From positions 1-64,000 of the forward strand of contig JAKCWG010000734.1 in the NCBI GenBank assembly GCA_021464415.1: a stretch of 64,000 bases of DNA, written 5' to 3'. The position numbers were made by a program, and so were the translations under genes. This document shows positions 13,601 through 24,989 of the stretch, piece after piece. The notes below the pieces were generated by a model. It was not told the DNA's origin and did no database searches. It saw nothing but the letters and a program-made list of their open reading frames with translations. Position 1 is the stretch's first letter, and each line of letters begins with the position of its first letter. Source of the DNA: Lonicera japonica (Eukaryota > Streptophyta > Magnoliopsida > Dipsacales > Caprifoliaceae).

Positions 13601-16600
13601 TTAATCAAATAAATAATTGTAGCGACATTAGAACATTTTGTGTATGTTATTATAGATACATAGTAATTTGCATGTATGTTTAAAATTTTATACGTTTATT
13701 ATGCATCGCCACTCATCTCTTCCAGTGTAGTTAGTATCGTACGATACGTACGTTTCGAATGCAAAACGATACGTATCGTGTTTCAGAGTGTATCGCTATT
13801 TTTTCTCATATCGTGTATCGATCGATATTTTTTTTGGGATTATTTTTAGTGAAACGACTTTCTTTTTTTTTTTTATAAAAGACAGTCAGTTGAGTAAAAC
13901 CCTAAATGCCCCTACAACTTAGAGAAGAGAGAAAAACGTCGCTTACCAGAGAAAAAAAGGGCAATTGGAAGCGGCGATTGAAACATACGCAACGTACAAA
14001 GAAAATATTTCCGTATTTATTTATCTTATTTAGTGATTTCTATTTATATTAGGTATTTAGGTGTTCAATTCTACTTAGTTTAGGACTCTATCTATTTATC
14101 CATTTATTTTTTAAACTAGTTTTATTTATAAAGATTTATATTTTGTATTATTCTTAAACTTGATTTTTATCAATTTATATATATTTTATATTCTTTTTTT
14201 TTTCTGTTTATTTATTTATCTATTTATTTTATCTCCTTATTTATCTATTTATATTATTCCAAATTGTCTTTTATTTGATTTATTTGTCGGTGTATGTATG
14301 CATGTGCTCATGTATAGAAAAATAAATATTTATGTAAATATTAAAATCAAAGCGTATCTTACGATACGTTATGATACATGATACGTGATACTATTTTTTG
14401 GCAAAACGATACGCTTCCGATACACGATATGAACTACCTTGATCTCTTCTGATCTATTTCAACCCTACTTTTCTTTTGATACAATCTGTTAGCTGATTTC
14501 TCTTAATAGTTATACTAAATCTTTGAAATGCTAAAAGTCATTACTCTGTGCATTGTCTTTTTTTTTGTTTTTTTTGTGCAAAATTTTCAAAGGTGCAATT
14601 TAAATTAGATTCAAAAAATACAAACAGAGCACCAGAGGGAGAGAAATAGAGCAGCAAAGGAATAGAAAACGTAGACATCGTTAGGTTATAGGATTTGGGT
14701 ACAGCACAAACTGTGCATTGTTTGTTTGTTACATTGCGAGTGTTCAAGAGTGTTGATTGGTTATCTGAAATTTAGGGATACCTAGTGTCAGATGCGTATG
14801 CAAGAGTATGCTTAAGTGTTAGGTAATCAAGGTTTTATTTGTTAGTTATAGTTACGAAAAAACTACGTATCCAATGCAGATTTGATCTCCTTCATATAAT
14901 TATCCATGTTCCTTACAATACTGCTGGTCCTAGTATTTTGCTGCCATCATTGAGACATCGCCTTTGTAAAATTGTCCGTCCTTCCAAAATGAAAATTTGA
15001 CCTGCATGATTGACTCTTGCAAATGTTGGGCATCTTGTGGAAAAAAAACTACATTTCGCAATTGCCCTGTGCCCTCTCTAAGCTATAACTTTCTATCAGG
15101 ACTTCGTGGCAAAGTCAATTGGAGGGTGTTTAAAACTTATATTACACCTAACTGATGTAGGTCAAAGCAAGAATCACGTGAACAATGTATTTAGAAACCG
15201 TATTTTATAATTTTTTAAGGAATTTCACTCTACTAAACTTTATTTTTTTAAGGAATTTCTCTTTGTCCTTTAGTTCTCTTTTCTCTACGCTCTTCGTGTC
15301 CTGTAATAAACAATCTTCAGTGGTTGTTCTCTCGCTGGTGGTCAAGGTTTCAACGGTCTTTGCATCTTTTTTTTTTTGGTTCTCATGAATGCAACTTTTG
15401 TTTATTGAATCTTGATTTGACAAATTTGCATGCTATATAATTGACTATATAGATTGACCTCACCCGTACAACCTTTTCAACTAGTTTGCCTTTCGTCAAC
15501 AACTGTCCTCTCGTTTGATGCTAATTGTGTTTATTTTGCCATCATTTAGGGGATACAAGCGCTTTTTCAGACGAGCTATGCTTGAAACGTCAGATTATCT
15601 TAAAGATGATTGCTTGAAAATTAATTGTACTGTTGGAGTTGTGGTATCTGCAATAGACTGTTCAAGACTACATTCTATTCAGGTGCCCGAATCTGATATT
15701 GGAGCACGTTTCGGTACGCTACTGGAAACTATGGAAGGTTCAGATGTTGTTTTTAGTGTTGCCGGCGAAAACTTTAATGCTCATAAGTTGGTATTGGCTG
15801 CTCGATCCACTGTCTTTAGATCTGAACTTTTTGGTAAACCGGAGGCTGATGAGAAGGAGATTATTGTTACTGATATAGAACCCAAGGTTTTTAAGGTGAA
15901 TACATTTTTTTTTCTGTTCTAGTTTTTATTTATCTATACTATTATATAAAGCAAGTCCCTATTTCAACCGTCAAATGAAGCAGTGTTGTATTTTGGAATA
16001 CCTAGTTACGCTTGCAATCTTCTTTTTCATACAAAATTTGCTTGCAAGAGGACTCGAATCCTTGTTTCTGTGTAAGTTGAAACAGTTTTTGAACCACTAC
16101 ACTTTTTATTTTTTTTGAAATGTAAGGTTGGTCCAAGTCTCTCAAACCCCAATGAGACTTGAACCCGGGACCTCCTGTATCCAGGTGGGCACCTTTACCA
16201 CTAGGCTAAGCCACTCGCTTTTGAACCACTACACCACTTATGCCTTTACCACTAGGCTAACCCACTCACTTTTGAACCACTACACCACTTATCATTTATG
16301 TCAATTATTTTATTCAAATTAAATTTACAGCGTAATGTAGTGTTCAAATCAGTTGTTCGTGTTTTTTTTTTCACGCTAGTAATGCTCATTCAGATAAGGA
16401 AAGAAATCCATGTTGTTACTCATGTTCTAGTTATTTCTTAATGGTTTCGTCCTTATTGTTCAACTGATGAAAATCCTTATTTTCTCTTCCTTACCCCCCA
16501 ACTTATTTGATATGTGATAGGCTATGCTGCACTTTATATATAGAGACGCCCTTAATGAAGAAGAGTTGGTGGCTTCTACTTCTTCTTGTGAATCCTCCTC

Positions 16601-19600
16601 TGTGTTTGATACATTAACAGCAAAGTTGTTAGCAGCAGCTGACAAGTATGAATTGGGCAGACTCAGACGGGTGTGTGAGTCTCATCTTTGCACGTATATA
16701 TCTGTGGGCTCTGTTGCTAGAACTCTAGCCCTTGCTGATCGTTATCAAGCTACAGAATTAAAAGCCGTTTGCCTGAGATTTGCTGCTGAAAACCTTGCAG
16801 GTACTTCACTTTGGGGCCCTTTGATAAAAAAGTTGGGAAATGTTTGAAAACACTAAAGTAAATTTATGAGTTGGAAAAAGAGACGAGTGATTTGGTACAA
16901 TGTTTTCACGGAATGTTTTTCTTACTGGTAGCCCAATGAATTGGATTCCATGGAAAAACCGAAAATGTAATAGACCATCTCTTTAAGTCACTCATCCTTT
17001 CAATTTCTCATAAATTTTTACTAGTTTACTCAAATCATTTTCCAACCCTTGTTTACTAGTATACTTTATGATGATCAAGACTTCCTACAGAGTTTACTTA
17101 AATTAAAAGGCTTAGTCATTTTACGCTCTAATTCCTCTCCTGAAACTTTCTTTCAAGATGTTTGATCTTTTCCCATGGCTTCGTCAAATCAGGCATTGTT
17201 TGCGTCAAGTTAGATACAGTATAATATATTTACTACCACTTCTTCGGTTCTATTTCGAGGGAAGCCTGTGTAATTTCTCCATCTTTTAGTAGTTACAAAG
17301 CATGCCTTTGTCAAGAGTATGGGCTTGATTGTAACTAGACCTTCATTCCTGTGGTCAAAGCTCTCTGCGCTTTAGAAGAAATGATGAAACAGCTTTTGGA
17401 ATTGTTCAGCAGCTTCCCTAAGTGTCATTCCTAATCTATTTTCCCTTGAACCATCAAATAAGAAAGGCCCCTCTCAAGGATTTCTGCAGCAATTACTAGA
17501 AGGGCAAGGATCCATCTAGTGTAAACTGCGAGAAGATTTTAAGAAACCACGAGGATAAACGTTAACGAACACCGAAAACCAACTGTTTGAAATACATCCC
17601 CAAATCAAATCTATAAAAACTTAACAAAAACCAAAAGTGATGCACTTCCGGTTAGGAAATAGAAAGAAACAAAGAGATGAGATAACAAGAGAGGAAATCA
17701 ATTCATCATAGTCTGCTATTCCAAACAAGTGTCTAGCTTATATAGAATACTCAAATAAAGCCTAATATTTTTTTTTATAACCATGGGTATCGGGGCCCCA
17801 CCCCCACTAATCCCATGAGGCCGTGGTTGCTTGACCGGGAGACCCCCCCAGTGGCCCAAGAAAGGTTTCACGCAGCAGGGAATCGAACTTGAGATCGTGT
17901 GCCTACCCACACAGTCCCAAATTTGCCCTTACCGCTGTGGCAACCCCTTGGGTTAAATAAAGCCTAATTATAACTCGAATCTCCGTCAAAAAGCATGAGT
18001 TTTTTAATCAGGAAAAATTACAAAAACCTATCATATATTTATTATGCTTTTGCCAAATCTAACTTTATGGCTCGTTTGGTTCAAGATTTAAACCATTTCG
18101 GGAATGCTAAATTCCATTCCGAAACGATTCCCACGTTTGGATCAAGTTTTAAGTCCGGAATAAATGATTCCAGGAACAAACCTTTCCCCCCAAGTTCTCC
18201 CATTTAAATCATAAGGAATGAACCATTACCAATGGGCATCTTTTTTAATTTTTCATGTTAGGACTAAAATAATTCTCTTCCTTATGAATAAATAATTCTT
18301 TTTTCATCCGTGTATGAAAATATTATTTGGAACTTATTTTTTTAGTGTCGTTGCTGCACAAAAATGAAAAAAAAAATATTTGAAACTTTTTTCTTTTCTT
18401 TTTTCCTGTTGTAATTTTTTTTTATTACAAAAATTATAATTTTTGTAGGATAGTTATTAGTTAGGCATGTGTAATTTTTGTAATTTATTATAGTAATTAT
18501 CTCTTTCGAAAAATTAGTAGGAGATATAGTCTCATCTTACAAAAAAAAGATTATTTTTGTAATTAATATTTTATTCCATTCCTATTCCCGGTTGAACCAA
18601 ACATTGGCATGGCATTCTAGATGCCAGGAAAAAAACTTTCTAGGAATTAAGTATTCCCATTCCATGCCCATTCCATTCCCAAAACTCGAACCAAACGAGC
18701 CCTTAAGGTAACGTTCTGTCGTTGACCCCTTTTTTTTAACATTATGTGTCATCTCTTGAGGCAAAGGAATATTGTCGGTGACGTTCCTCCCTTAATTAAA
18801 AACTATATTGATGCTCAGAAATAATCTTTAGGTAAAATCAGACTTAAACCCCAAAGCAAAAGCTTAGTAATATATTTTGTATATGAAATTATACAAACTT
18901 GTGGTCCTCATGTGCCTGGGTTCTTCAACCTTAGGCTATCTCCAATGGCTTGTATATAATGCGCCTCTCTACCCTGTGTCAAGCAATGTTTTAAATAGCA
19001 ATAGCGCGGGCAATAGCGTTTTGGTTCCGGTAGCGTGTAGCGCAAATAGCGTAAGCTATTCGGGACTCCAATTGTGTAATAATTAAAAATAGAAAAAAAT
19101 AATATTATACTAAAGAACATTAGTAAAAATCCATTAAAACACTTCAAAAACAGTAAAACAAAAATCCAAGTAACATAACTTCCAACTCTAAAGTTAAAAT
19201 TCAAACACATCAAGTTAAAATGAGCCTAGGGTTCAAGTAAAACGAGCCTAGGGTTAAGGAATACCTTAATAATGAGAAGACAGCCGTCGAGTGGAGGAGA
19301 AAACGGAGCAGAACACGTCGACTGTTCTGGAAAAACAGAGGAGAGCTGTCCAATGGAGGATAAAACCACCCAAGCCACGTCGAGTGGAGGAGAAAAGCAC
19401 CCAAGACACGTTGAGTGGTGAAGAAAACAGAGGAGAGACGTCGACTGGAGAAAACAGAGTAGAAACGGCGGATGGGAGAGACAATTCAAGCTAGTGAGGG
19501 TTTTTCTCTTATTAGACCTAATTTTGCACTTTCCTAAATAGGGTAGGTTTTTTGAAAATAGCGTGAATGGTGTGCCAATAGTGTGCCACGTCAGCAAAAA

Positions 19601-21021
19601 CTCATCGCTATTCGTTCTATACGCTATCTATCACATGCTACATAGCGTCTTGGGGGATTTTTGTGCTATAGTGCGCTATCACACGTTATTTAAAACACTG
19701 GTGTCAAGTCATTTAGTCGTTGTGTATGTCTAGTTGGCATCATTTTTATATCCATAGACACACTCCAAAAAAAGTCTCTCCCATGGTTCCTTGCCTATCC
19801 TCGTATATATACACGCACATGCATATAAAAAATAAATAGAGAGAAAGAGAGTTGTTGGTCCAATTTTTTAGCGCCACATCATATCTGCATTGTGTACGAG
19901 GCTCATTGCTCGCTACATGTAAAAAGTCTCATAGACAAGCTTGCTTGGACACAAAGACCTATAAACAAGTGAGACAGGTTATTCCCCATAAAAATTCCTT
20001 TTCTTCCGTTTTTTCCTTAGATAAGTTTGCTTTCTTATTGTTAGTTCAACGTTCTGTTTTTTCTGTTGATAACTTGAGAATGTGTGGGGAAGTTTTTTCT
20101 GTTACTGCCTTTACATGAGTAAGCATATGGAGAAGGAAGAAACCACCATTTTTAGTGCTTGAGTTTTTGTCATGGTCAATGACTAAAAGGACCCACCTTG
20201 TTGCGTATCGCATTGTATCTGATTTCCTTTCATTTTCTTATTAATCAGCTAAATACAGCATATACAAATATAGAGCTAGGCTATAAAGAGGGATTCCCTA
20301 ATCTTAACAAAAAGAAGGGATTTCCATTTAGAGGGTTAATTTGATGAATTTCTTTATGAAAATTTGTAGGATTGATCTATATAGTGAATAGATTACCTCC
20401 ACCCAATTTCATAAAAATATTCAACTTTGAAGTGAGTGTATTGAAAAATTGATATACATGTGCATTTTCGACCGTTGAAATTAACCCATCAAAAATTTCA
20501 AAGGTAAAAAATGCACGTATATATCAATTTTCGTCCATTGTGTTAACCTAAGGAATAATGTTGTTCTCACATGAAATGTGGACAAAGTGAATACAAAATG
20601 AGATGTCACCTCATTAGTGGGGATAGTGAGTCCAGTTACACTCTTCATCCACTCATGAGGTAACACCTCATTTCGTGCTCAACTTTTTTTTTTAGTACAG
20701 TGTCAACGTCATCTCAGTATAGCGTGTATGGTAAGTTTCTAGTGGCCATGGTTCCCCATGGGATTTTTCTCTCGCTTCACTAAACTCATTATTTTTTTCT
20801 TATCTTTTTTTTTTTTTTTGGGTTTTGTTGCAGCTGTTATGAAATCGGATGGATTCGAGTACCTTAAAGAAAATTGCCCGGCACTGCAGTCGGAGCTCTT
20901 GCGAACAGTGGCGGGTTGTGAGGATGACAGCAACAGTGGAGGCGGAAAGTCTCAAAGCGTTTGGGCTCAACTTTCCGATGGTGGTGACAGCAGTGGTAGG
21001 AGGATGAGGCAGCGGACCTGA
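7266..21021 (+). CDS. BPM: BTB/POZ and MATH domain protein (BPM family), copy A
   Basis: Exons are 7266-7630, 15550-15895, 16521-16800 and 20834-21021, giving 1179 bp and a 392-residue protein. Every intron is GT-AG. The product has an N-terminal MATH domain (about residues 13-155, with [13 protein letters not shown]), a BTB domain (about 172-300, with [12 protein letters not shown]), a helical BACK/3-box region (about 300-345) and a basic tail GRRMRQRT. Length, domain order and four-exon layout match Arabidopsis BPM1-6. In that family the MATH domain binds substrates (for example AP2/ERF, HD-ZIP and MYB factors) and the BTB domain binds CUL3 to build an E3 ubiquitin ligase, mostly in the nucleus. 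ATG 7266 was chosen because [20 protein letters not shown] aligns with copy B; the frame stays open upstream to 7059, but that stretch is leader. Intron 1 is 7.9 kb and intron 3 4.0 kb, both full of transposons. Which BPM paralogue it represents cannot be told. Confidence 0.93.
7952..8099 (+). pseudogene. Broken duplicate of the MATH exon inside intron 1
   Basis: About 148 bp that follow exon 1 positions 7483-7630 base by base with many substitutions. Recognisable landmarks are GGACTGATGT, CAGAGTGGAAAGGGGAAGCA and TTGGAGAGCGGTCCATATAC. The codon matching Arg in LKYRGSMW has become TAA, and the splice-donor region reads ATGTCGTAC instead of ATGTGGTAA, so it can neither be read through nor spliced like exon 1. 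It begins exactly where an intron block shared with copy B ends (7953). Confidence 0.8.
8366..9148. mobile_element. hAT-like non-autonomous transposon (MITE) in intron 1
   Basis: Terminal inverted repeats read CAGTGTTTTAAACGGCG on the left and CGCCTTTTAAAACACTG on the right. The flanking octamers ATAACATG and ATAACACT match at six of eight bases, consistent with a decayed 8-bp hAT target duplication. No transposase is encoded; the frames inside come from a GA-rich core and are spurious. GGCTTACGCCTT-type subterminal repeats occur at both ends. A one-ended fragment with the same terminus begins at 12434. Confidence 0.72.
9531..10890 (+). pseudogene. LINE (L1-type) ORF2 C-terminal remnant in intron 1
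   Basis: At 9531-9602 the frame reads [20 protein letters not shown] before a stop, the conserved segment after the reverse transcriptase in plant L1 elements. At 10760-10815 it reads [14 protein letters not shown], and after a one-base shift at 10854 it reads [12 protein letters not shown], the zf-RVT zinc-binding segment. Everything between is riddled with stops. A separate LINE 3' tail interrupts it at 10209-10346. Confidence 0.6.
10209..10346 (+). mobile_element. 5'-truncated LINE 3' end with poly-A and direct repeat
   Basis: The segment ends in CTTATCAAAAAAA, the usual 3' end of plant L1 insertions. It is flanked by a 27-bp direct repeat at 10182-10208 and 10347-10373 with one mismatch. 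This looks like a dead-on-arrival LINE insertion; the repeat is longer than most LINE target duplications, so a local duplication is the alternative. Confidence 0.5.
10900..13714. other. Intron 1 of BPM copy A, remaining segment
   Basis: No coding is supported. It contains a hAT-type terminus CAGTGCTTTAAAAGG at 12434 without a clear partner, and an AT-rich stretch. The frame at 11541-11801 is a GA-rich low-complexity reading. Confidence 0.4.
13723..14441. mobile_element. hAT-like MITE in intron 1 with perfect 8-bp target duplication
   Basis: The flanks are ATCTCTTC at 13715-13722 and again at 14442-14449. Inverted ends are CAGTGTAGTTAGTATCGT and, read inward from the right, CAAGGTAGTTCATATCGT. 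Subterminal TATCGTACGATACG palindromes occur at both ends. The 719-bp body has no transposase. Confidence 0.85.
15550..15895 (+). CDS. BPM: BPM copy A exon 2 (end of MATH, start of BTB)
   Basis: Acceptor is CATTTAG|GGGATAC and donor TTTAAG|GTGAAT. Encodes residues 122-237, including [12 protein letters not shown] at the end of the MATH fold and [12 protein letters not shown] at the start of BTB. Its 346-bp length equals exon 2 of copy B. Confidence 0.92.
16103..16218 (-). mobile_element. tRNA-derived SINE in intron 2 of copy A
   Basis: On the minus strand it carries an A-box-like TTAGCCTAGTGGTAAAGG and a B-box-like GGGTTCAAGTCTC, and it ends in a T/A-rich tail. It is flanked by TTTTGAACCACTACAC at 16087-16102 and 16219-16234, a 16-bp target duplication. 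The segment just right of it (16235-16290) repeats its head and the flank once more, a local partial duplication. Confidence 0.75.
16521..16800 (+). CDS. BPM: BPM copy A exon 3 (BTB core and BACK start)
   Basis: Acceptor is GTGATAG|GCTATG and donor CTTGCAG|GTACTT. Encodes residues 238-330, with [29 protein letters not shown] and RFAAENLA. It is one codon shorter than exon 3 of copy B (SSCESSSV versus SSCAPPSSV). Confidence 0.92.
17767..17954 (-). mobile_element. tRNA-derived SINE in intron 3 of copy A
   Basis: The 188-bp insert is flanked by AAATAAAGCCTAAT at 17753-17766 and 17955-17968, a perfect 14-bp target duplication. On the minus strand it has A-box-like TTGCCACAGCGGTAAGGG and B-box-like AGTTCGATTCCC and ends in poly-A, as a SINE should. 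It is of a different family from the SINE at 16103. Confidence 0.88.
18068..18702. mobile_element. Tourist/Harbinger-like MITE in intron 3 of copy A
   Basis: Ends read TGGCTCGTTTGGTTC and GAACCAAACGAGCCC, an inverted repeat of about 14 bp, flanked by the 3-bp duplication TTA (18065-18067 and 18703-18705). The 635-bp interior contains no transposase. Confidence 0.8.
18984..19700. mobile_element. hAT-like MITE in intron 3 with perfect 8-bp target duplication
   Basis: The flanks are GTGTCAAG at 18976-18983 and 19701-19708. Ends read CAATGTTTTAAATAGC on the left and GTTATTTAAAACACTG on the right, with AATAGCG-type subterminal repeats. Several minus-strand frames between 19210 and 19597 are shadows of its interior repeats (GTCGAGTGGAGGA) and are not genes. 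Confidence 0.88.
20834..21021 (+). CDS. BPM: BPM copy A exon 4 (C-terminus)
   Basis: Acceptor is TTGTTGCAG|CTGTTATG. Encodes residues 331-392 with [11 protein letters not shown] and the family-typical end WAQLSDGGD...RQRT, stop TGA 21019-21021. Its 188-bp length equals exon 4 of copy B. Confidence 0.92.
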
Positions 21022-24000
21022 AAGCATGCTCATATAAATACGATACCGGACATGTAAGCCTTTGTATTATATAATGAAATCATGCATGTACTGTATCAGC
21101 CTGCGCGTTAATTTTTTGGGTTTTTTGTTGAGTTGTTTGTTTTAAAGCTGTATCTCTATCTGGTGTTGTGACTTGTGAGTTGATATAAATGAGGAGCTGG
21201 TGGTTACCACGGAGAAATCCCAGTCGATATAAATTTTTGGTTCCTAATGTTTGTATCTCAAGTGCTTTTTTTTTTTTTTTTTGGGGTGGGGGGGGGTTCT
21301 ATTTGTGCTCAACAATCATCCTCAGGCCTTTTGCTTGGTTATTGAAAGACAAATAAGAAGAAAAACATTGTAGATGAAGTAAGACACTTGGATCTATGGA
21401 TAGGCTTGAACTTATGGATAAACATGAATTTTTGGATATATTTGTGGATAGGCTTGAATTGTGGATAATGTTGAATTATGAATAGGCTAGTCATGAAAAG
21501 ATATTTTTTCTTAGTTACCAAGCAATTGAAGGGTTTATATATGGGAGCTTATTAGACTTAATTCTTCATTCGGCGAAGAAGAAATATTGCAGAGAGAGAG
21601 AGAAGAAAATGGGAAGAGAGATAGACGGTGCTTCTGGGAAAGTTTGGTCATATTACTTTAAGGTATTTGGATGTGTACAACATCTTCCTTTCAAATCTTT
21701 AGAGATCCTTTTCTGTATTCTTACTTTCGTGCTCCATCTAAAATTGTGATTCTGTTCATCTTGGTGTCACGTATGTGATTATTGTGGTCTATTTATTTGT
21801 GTTGGCTAGATTGCTCTGAAACTGATTGATACATGGTCAAATTTACTGGTCAAAAGTCCAAAAGACCATCTGGTGCAATAAGCTATGATTTAGCTTTTGG
21901 CCTAGTGGTTGTGGTGAGACAATAATCTTCGACATGTTACCGACAAGGGACCAGTATGAGGCTTTTATTGATTTGAGCTTGGTTTGATCGGTCATTTTTG
22001 TGAAGTTAGTATGTTGTTTTGTGTAGGAACTTATGTTGATATAAATATGCATATTTCTTGTATTCTCTTAAATCATGAACTTGATATTTGTTCAGGAAGT
22101 TAATCCTTCCTAACCCGTTGTTGACAATTGCTTATTTCATTCTGACATCTACGCTGCCGTTGATTTAGTAACTTATTCCTAGGCTTTGTATTCTTATTGT
22201 GTTGTATTGTATATACTTGCTCATTACATTTACATGTGCAGATTATCAGATTCTGCAACGGAATTTTGGTCATGGGTCTAAGCTGAAGGATTTATTTATA
22301 TTATTTTTAAGAGGAGATATGATGTAAATTCATTTTGGAATTCATGAGAATATTGGAGGACGGTAAGTTTTTAACTGTTTATTATATTATGTTTCATAAA
22401 AGAATCATTCTTACTCCCAAGCGGTTGTCTCACAAACCACGGCATGAGACATTAAGAAAGTGAGGATGCATACATTACAAGAAAGGGAAAACCAAACCTG
22501 GTAGTGTTAATTTCAACAATTGGGCATGATACTCACTGGAGGAAGAGTATTGCTGGTTGCTAACTTGCTGTAAAAGATTATGGTTAGGGTTTCAATTTTG
22601 GATGTAATTTGGCTTTGGTGGTTGTATCTGAAGTATAGAATCAGTATTCGATGGTGCAGATGTACTAAATCATGATGGTGGAAATGAAAGTTACGTTAAC
22701 CCATCATCTAAGTTGAATCAAAAATAATTTTTAATTGTGTTAAGTTCACCTGTTCACTCTTCATTTTGAAAAGCAAACAGATGGATTTTTTTTCCCATGA
22801 AATCACCCTTGCTCCATGAGTTTGAACTCTTAATTTTAAGGTAAGGGGGAGGTGGGGGAGGTTGTTTACTACTAAATCAACTTCTCTTTAATGTTGTCAC
22901 TTCTATGGCTCTCGATCATGGAAGTGTCTTTGACTATGTTGAAGTGATCATATCTCTTAAATCATTTATCTTTAATGTTGTCACTTTCATGGCCCTCGAT
23001 CATGGAAGTGTCTTTGATTATGTTGAAGTAATTTTATCTCTTAAATCATTATGGAAAATGATAACAGGTAGGGCACGTGTTAAAGTTACTATAAATGGAA
23101 ATAATGAAATCTTTGTATGAGAATTTGTCATATTTAATATATGTTGGGAGTTAATTATTTTCAAAAATAATATTTAATATGTGCCTTTGCCTTTAAGATG
23201 CACGTTAACATGATCCAATCATTATATACAGTAATTGGAAGTTATTCACTCTTAAATAATTAGCAACTCATACATCTAGGGATCAAAGTTCAAGAGGGAG
23301 GGAGAGATTGAAATTAAAAGGCAGTTGTACATTCTTACCGATCAACCTTTACGGCCATATACACCACAAATTGAATCCATAAATCGAATCGTGCATGCAT
23401 CCATTTCTAGTAATGTTTTTTACAACTTAATTAGAGAATCTCCATTGACCAAATAAATTATCCGCACTAAATTTCTTTGGAAAAAGAAAATATATTAATT
23501 GGAGGTATCGTTTACAAATAGGAGGGAAAGGTTGTAAACTAAGTTTTAAAATTAACGAGTTGTAGTGCACTTCCTTCTTTTTTGATCAGATAGACTCGAA
23601 CCTGGACACTCGCAAATCTAAGAGAGCACCTTTTCTTTTGCGTTTATAAAAATTGCATTCATGACCATACTATGTTTCCAAGGAAAAACTATGTTCCTTG
23701 GTGGCTCATGAGCAATCACGCCTACAACTCCGTCCCCTCAGTGAACCCCCAAATCTTTTCACAGCTTGTAAAAATTAATAAAAAAATAAAATAAAAAAAG
23801 CCGCTACACAAATATACAAGACATGTTGCCTAAAAATATAATAATGAGAGAAACAAGCATCAAGTCGGAACCCTCCACTACCAAACCAAGGAAATATAAT
23901 CCATCCGATACAATTGAAGTACCAGATCTATATCCCAACATTTCCAAATTAAGGGAATACAACACCACTTTCGTCTCAAATTAAAAATATTAGTTTTCTT

Positions 24001-24162
24001 TTTAGGATATTATTGAAATACCAAAACCACCAATTTGAAATAAGTTGTTTTCTTGGGCCATTACTTATTTGCACTTTATGTTTTCTTTTTACATAACAAT
24101 TTTAATGTAGTACTCTTAATTTGAAACAAATAAATATGTGTAAGTAGGCAAAGAATTAATAC
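21022..24162. other. Region between the two convergent BPM genes
   Basis: No gene is supported. The first 60 bp after the stop (GCTCATATAAATACG...CGGACATGTAAGCC) align with the sequence after the stop of copy B, so the 3' UTR was part of the duplication. The remainder is AT-rich with short spurious frames. Confidence 0.5.
22886..23053. repeat. 84-bp tandem duplication
   Basis: Two adjacent units starting CTTTAATGTTGTCAC at 22886 and 22970 differ at only a few bases. The 71-residue frame across them simply repeats itself and is not taken as a gene. Confidence 0.8.
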
Positions 24163-24165
24163 TAA

Positions 24166-24501
24166 GGGCCTATATGGTTAAAATTTTAAAACATGTTTTT
24201 TAGATAAACTTTTGAGAAGCGTAAAAATAGGTTGAAAAGTGAATCTAATTTGAGTTTTTTTCAACCAATTTTAAAAAAGCTTATAAAAAAAATTTAAAAA
24301 ATAATCACAATGAATCTTACTTTATAAATCTCGAAAAGTAAGTTTCAAATAATTTTTTTTTATCTAATTCCAATTTTTAAATTTAAAGTTAAGGTGTTTT
24401 AAAAATTTTATAAGAGAAAATAAAGTGAAATAAATTTTGAAGAGTGTTAAGTTAACTTTTTAGTAAAAATTTTTATTTTAAAATGTCAACCAAACACCAC
24501 C
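24166..24501. mobile_element. Tourist-like MITE downstream of BPM copy B
   Basis: Ends are GGGCCTATATGGTTAAAATT and the inverse of a GGTGGTGTTTGGTTGACATT end, imperfect but aligned, flanked by TAA at 24163-24165 and 24502-24504. It sits about 300 bp past the stop of copy B. Confidence 0.6.
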
Positions 24502-24801
24502 TAATCATTTCTCCTTATAACCGATACTCCTCGTCCATATTTTACTCGATACCAAAAACTGCCTTTAAAACCAGAACTCACTGTTACGACACTACAAAAT
24601 TAACAGTTCATTAAGGTACTTGGCATTCACGAAAACACAAGAAAAAAATTTCATGTTTTACATACATACATCCGTACACATACATACATAGCATATATAC
24701 ATGTGGGTGTGTGAATGCACTTTTACTTTTCTATTACAAATATAATCATTTCAACATACAATAACAACGGTTTCACGTCCGCAACCTATGAGCACATTTA
24801 C

Positions 24802-24989
24802 TTAGGTCCGTTGCCTCACCCTCCGCCCAGTGGTGTCACCGCCATCAGAAAGTTGAGCCCATACGCTCCGGGACTTTCCACCTCCACTGCTGCAGTCATC
24901 CTCGCAACCTGCCACCGCTCTCAAGAGCTCTGACAATAGTGTTGGGCAGTTTTCTTTAAGGTACTCAAATCCATCTGATCTCATAACAG
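24802..24989 (-). CDS. BPM: BPM copy B exon 4 (C-terminus)
   Basis: Acceptor on the minus strand is GGTTGCAG|CTGTTATG and the stop is TAA at 24802-24804. The tail differs from copy A at a few residues ([12 protein letters not shown] versus [12 protein letters not shown]). Confidence 0.92.

Noticed and set aside
17767..17954. tRNA gene
   Set aside because: A- and B-box-like motifs are present but there is no cloverleaf, and poly-A with a 14-bp target duplication marks it as a SINE. The same reasoning applies to 16103-16218 and 31511-31631.
19210..19597. Overlapping 64-123 residue frames on the minus strand and one on the plus strand
   Set aside because: All fall inside the MITE 18984-19700 and echo its internal GTCGAGTGGAGGA repeats.
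22905..23120. 71-residue frame with an internal protein repeat
   Set aside because: Created by the 84-bp tandem duplication; no homology recognised.
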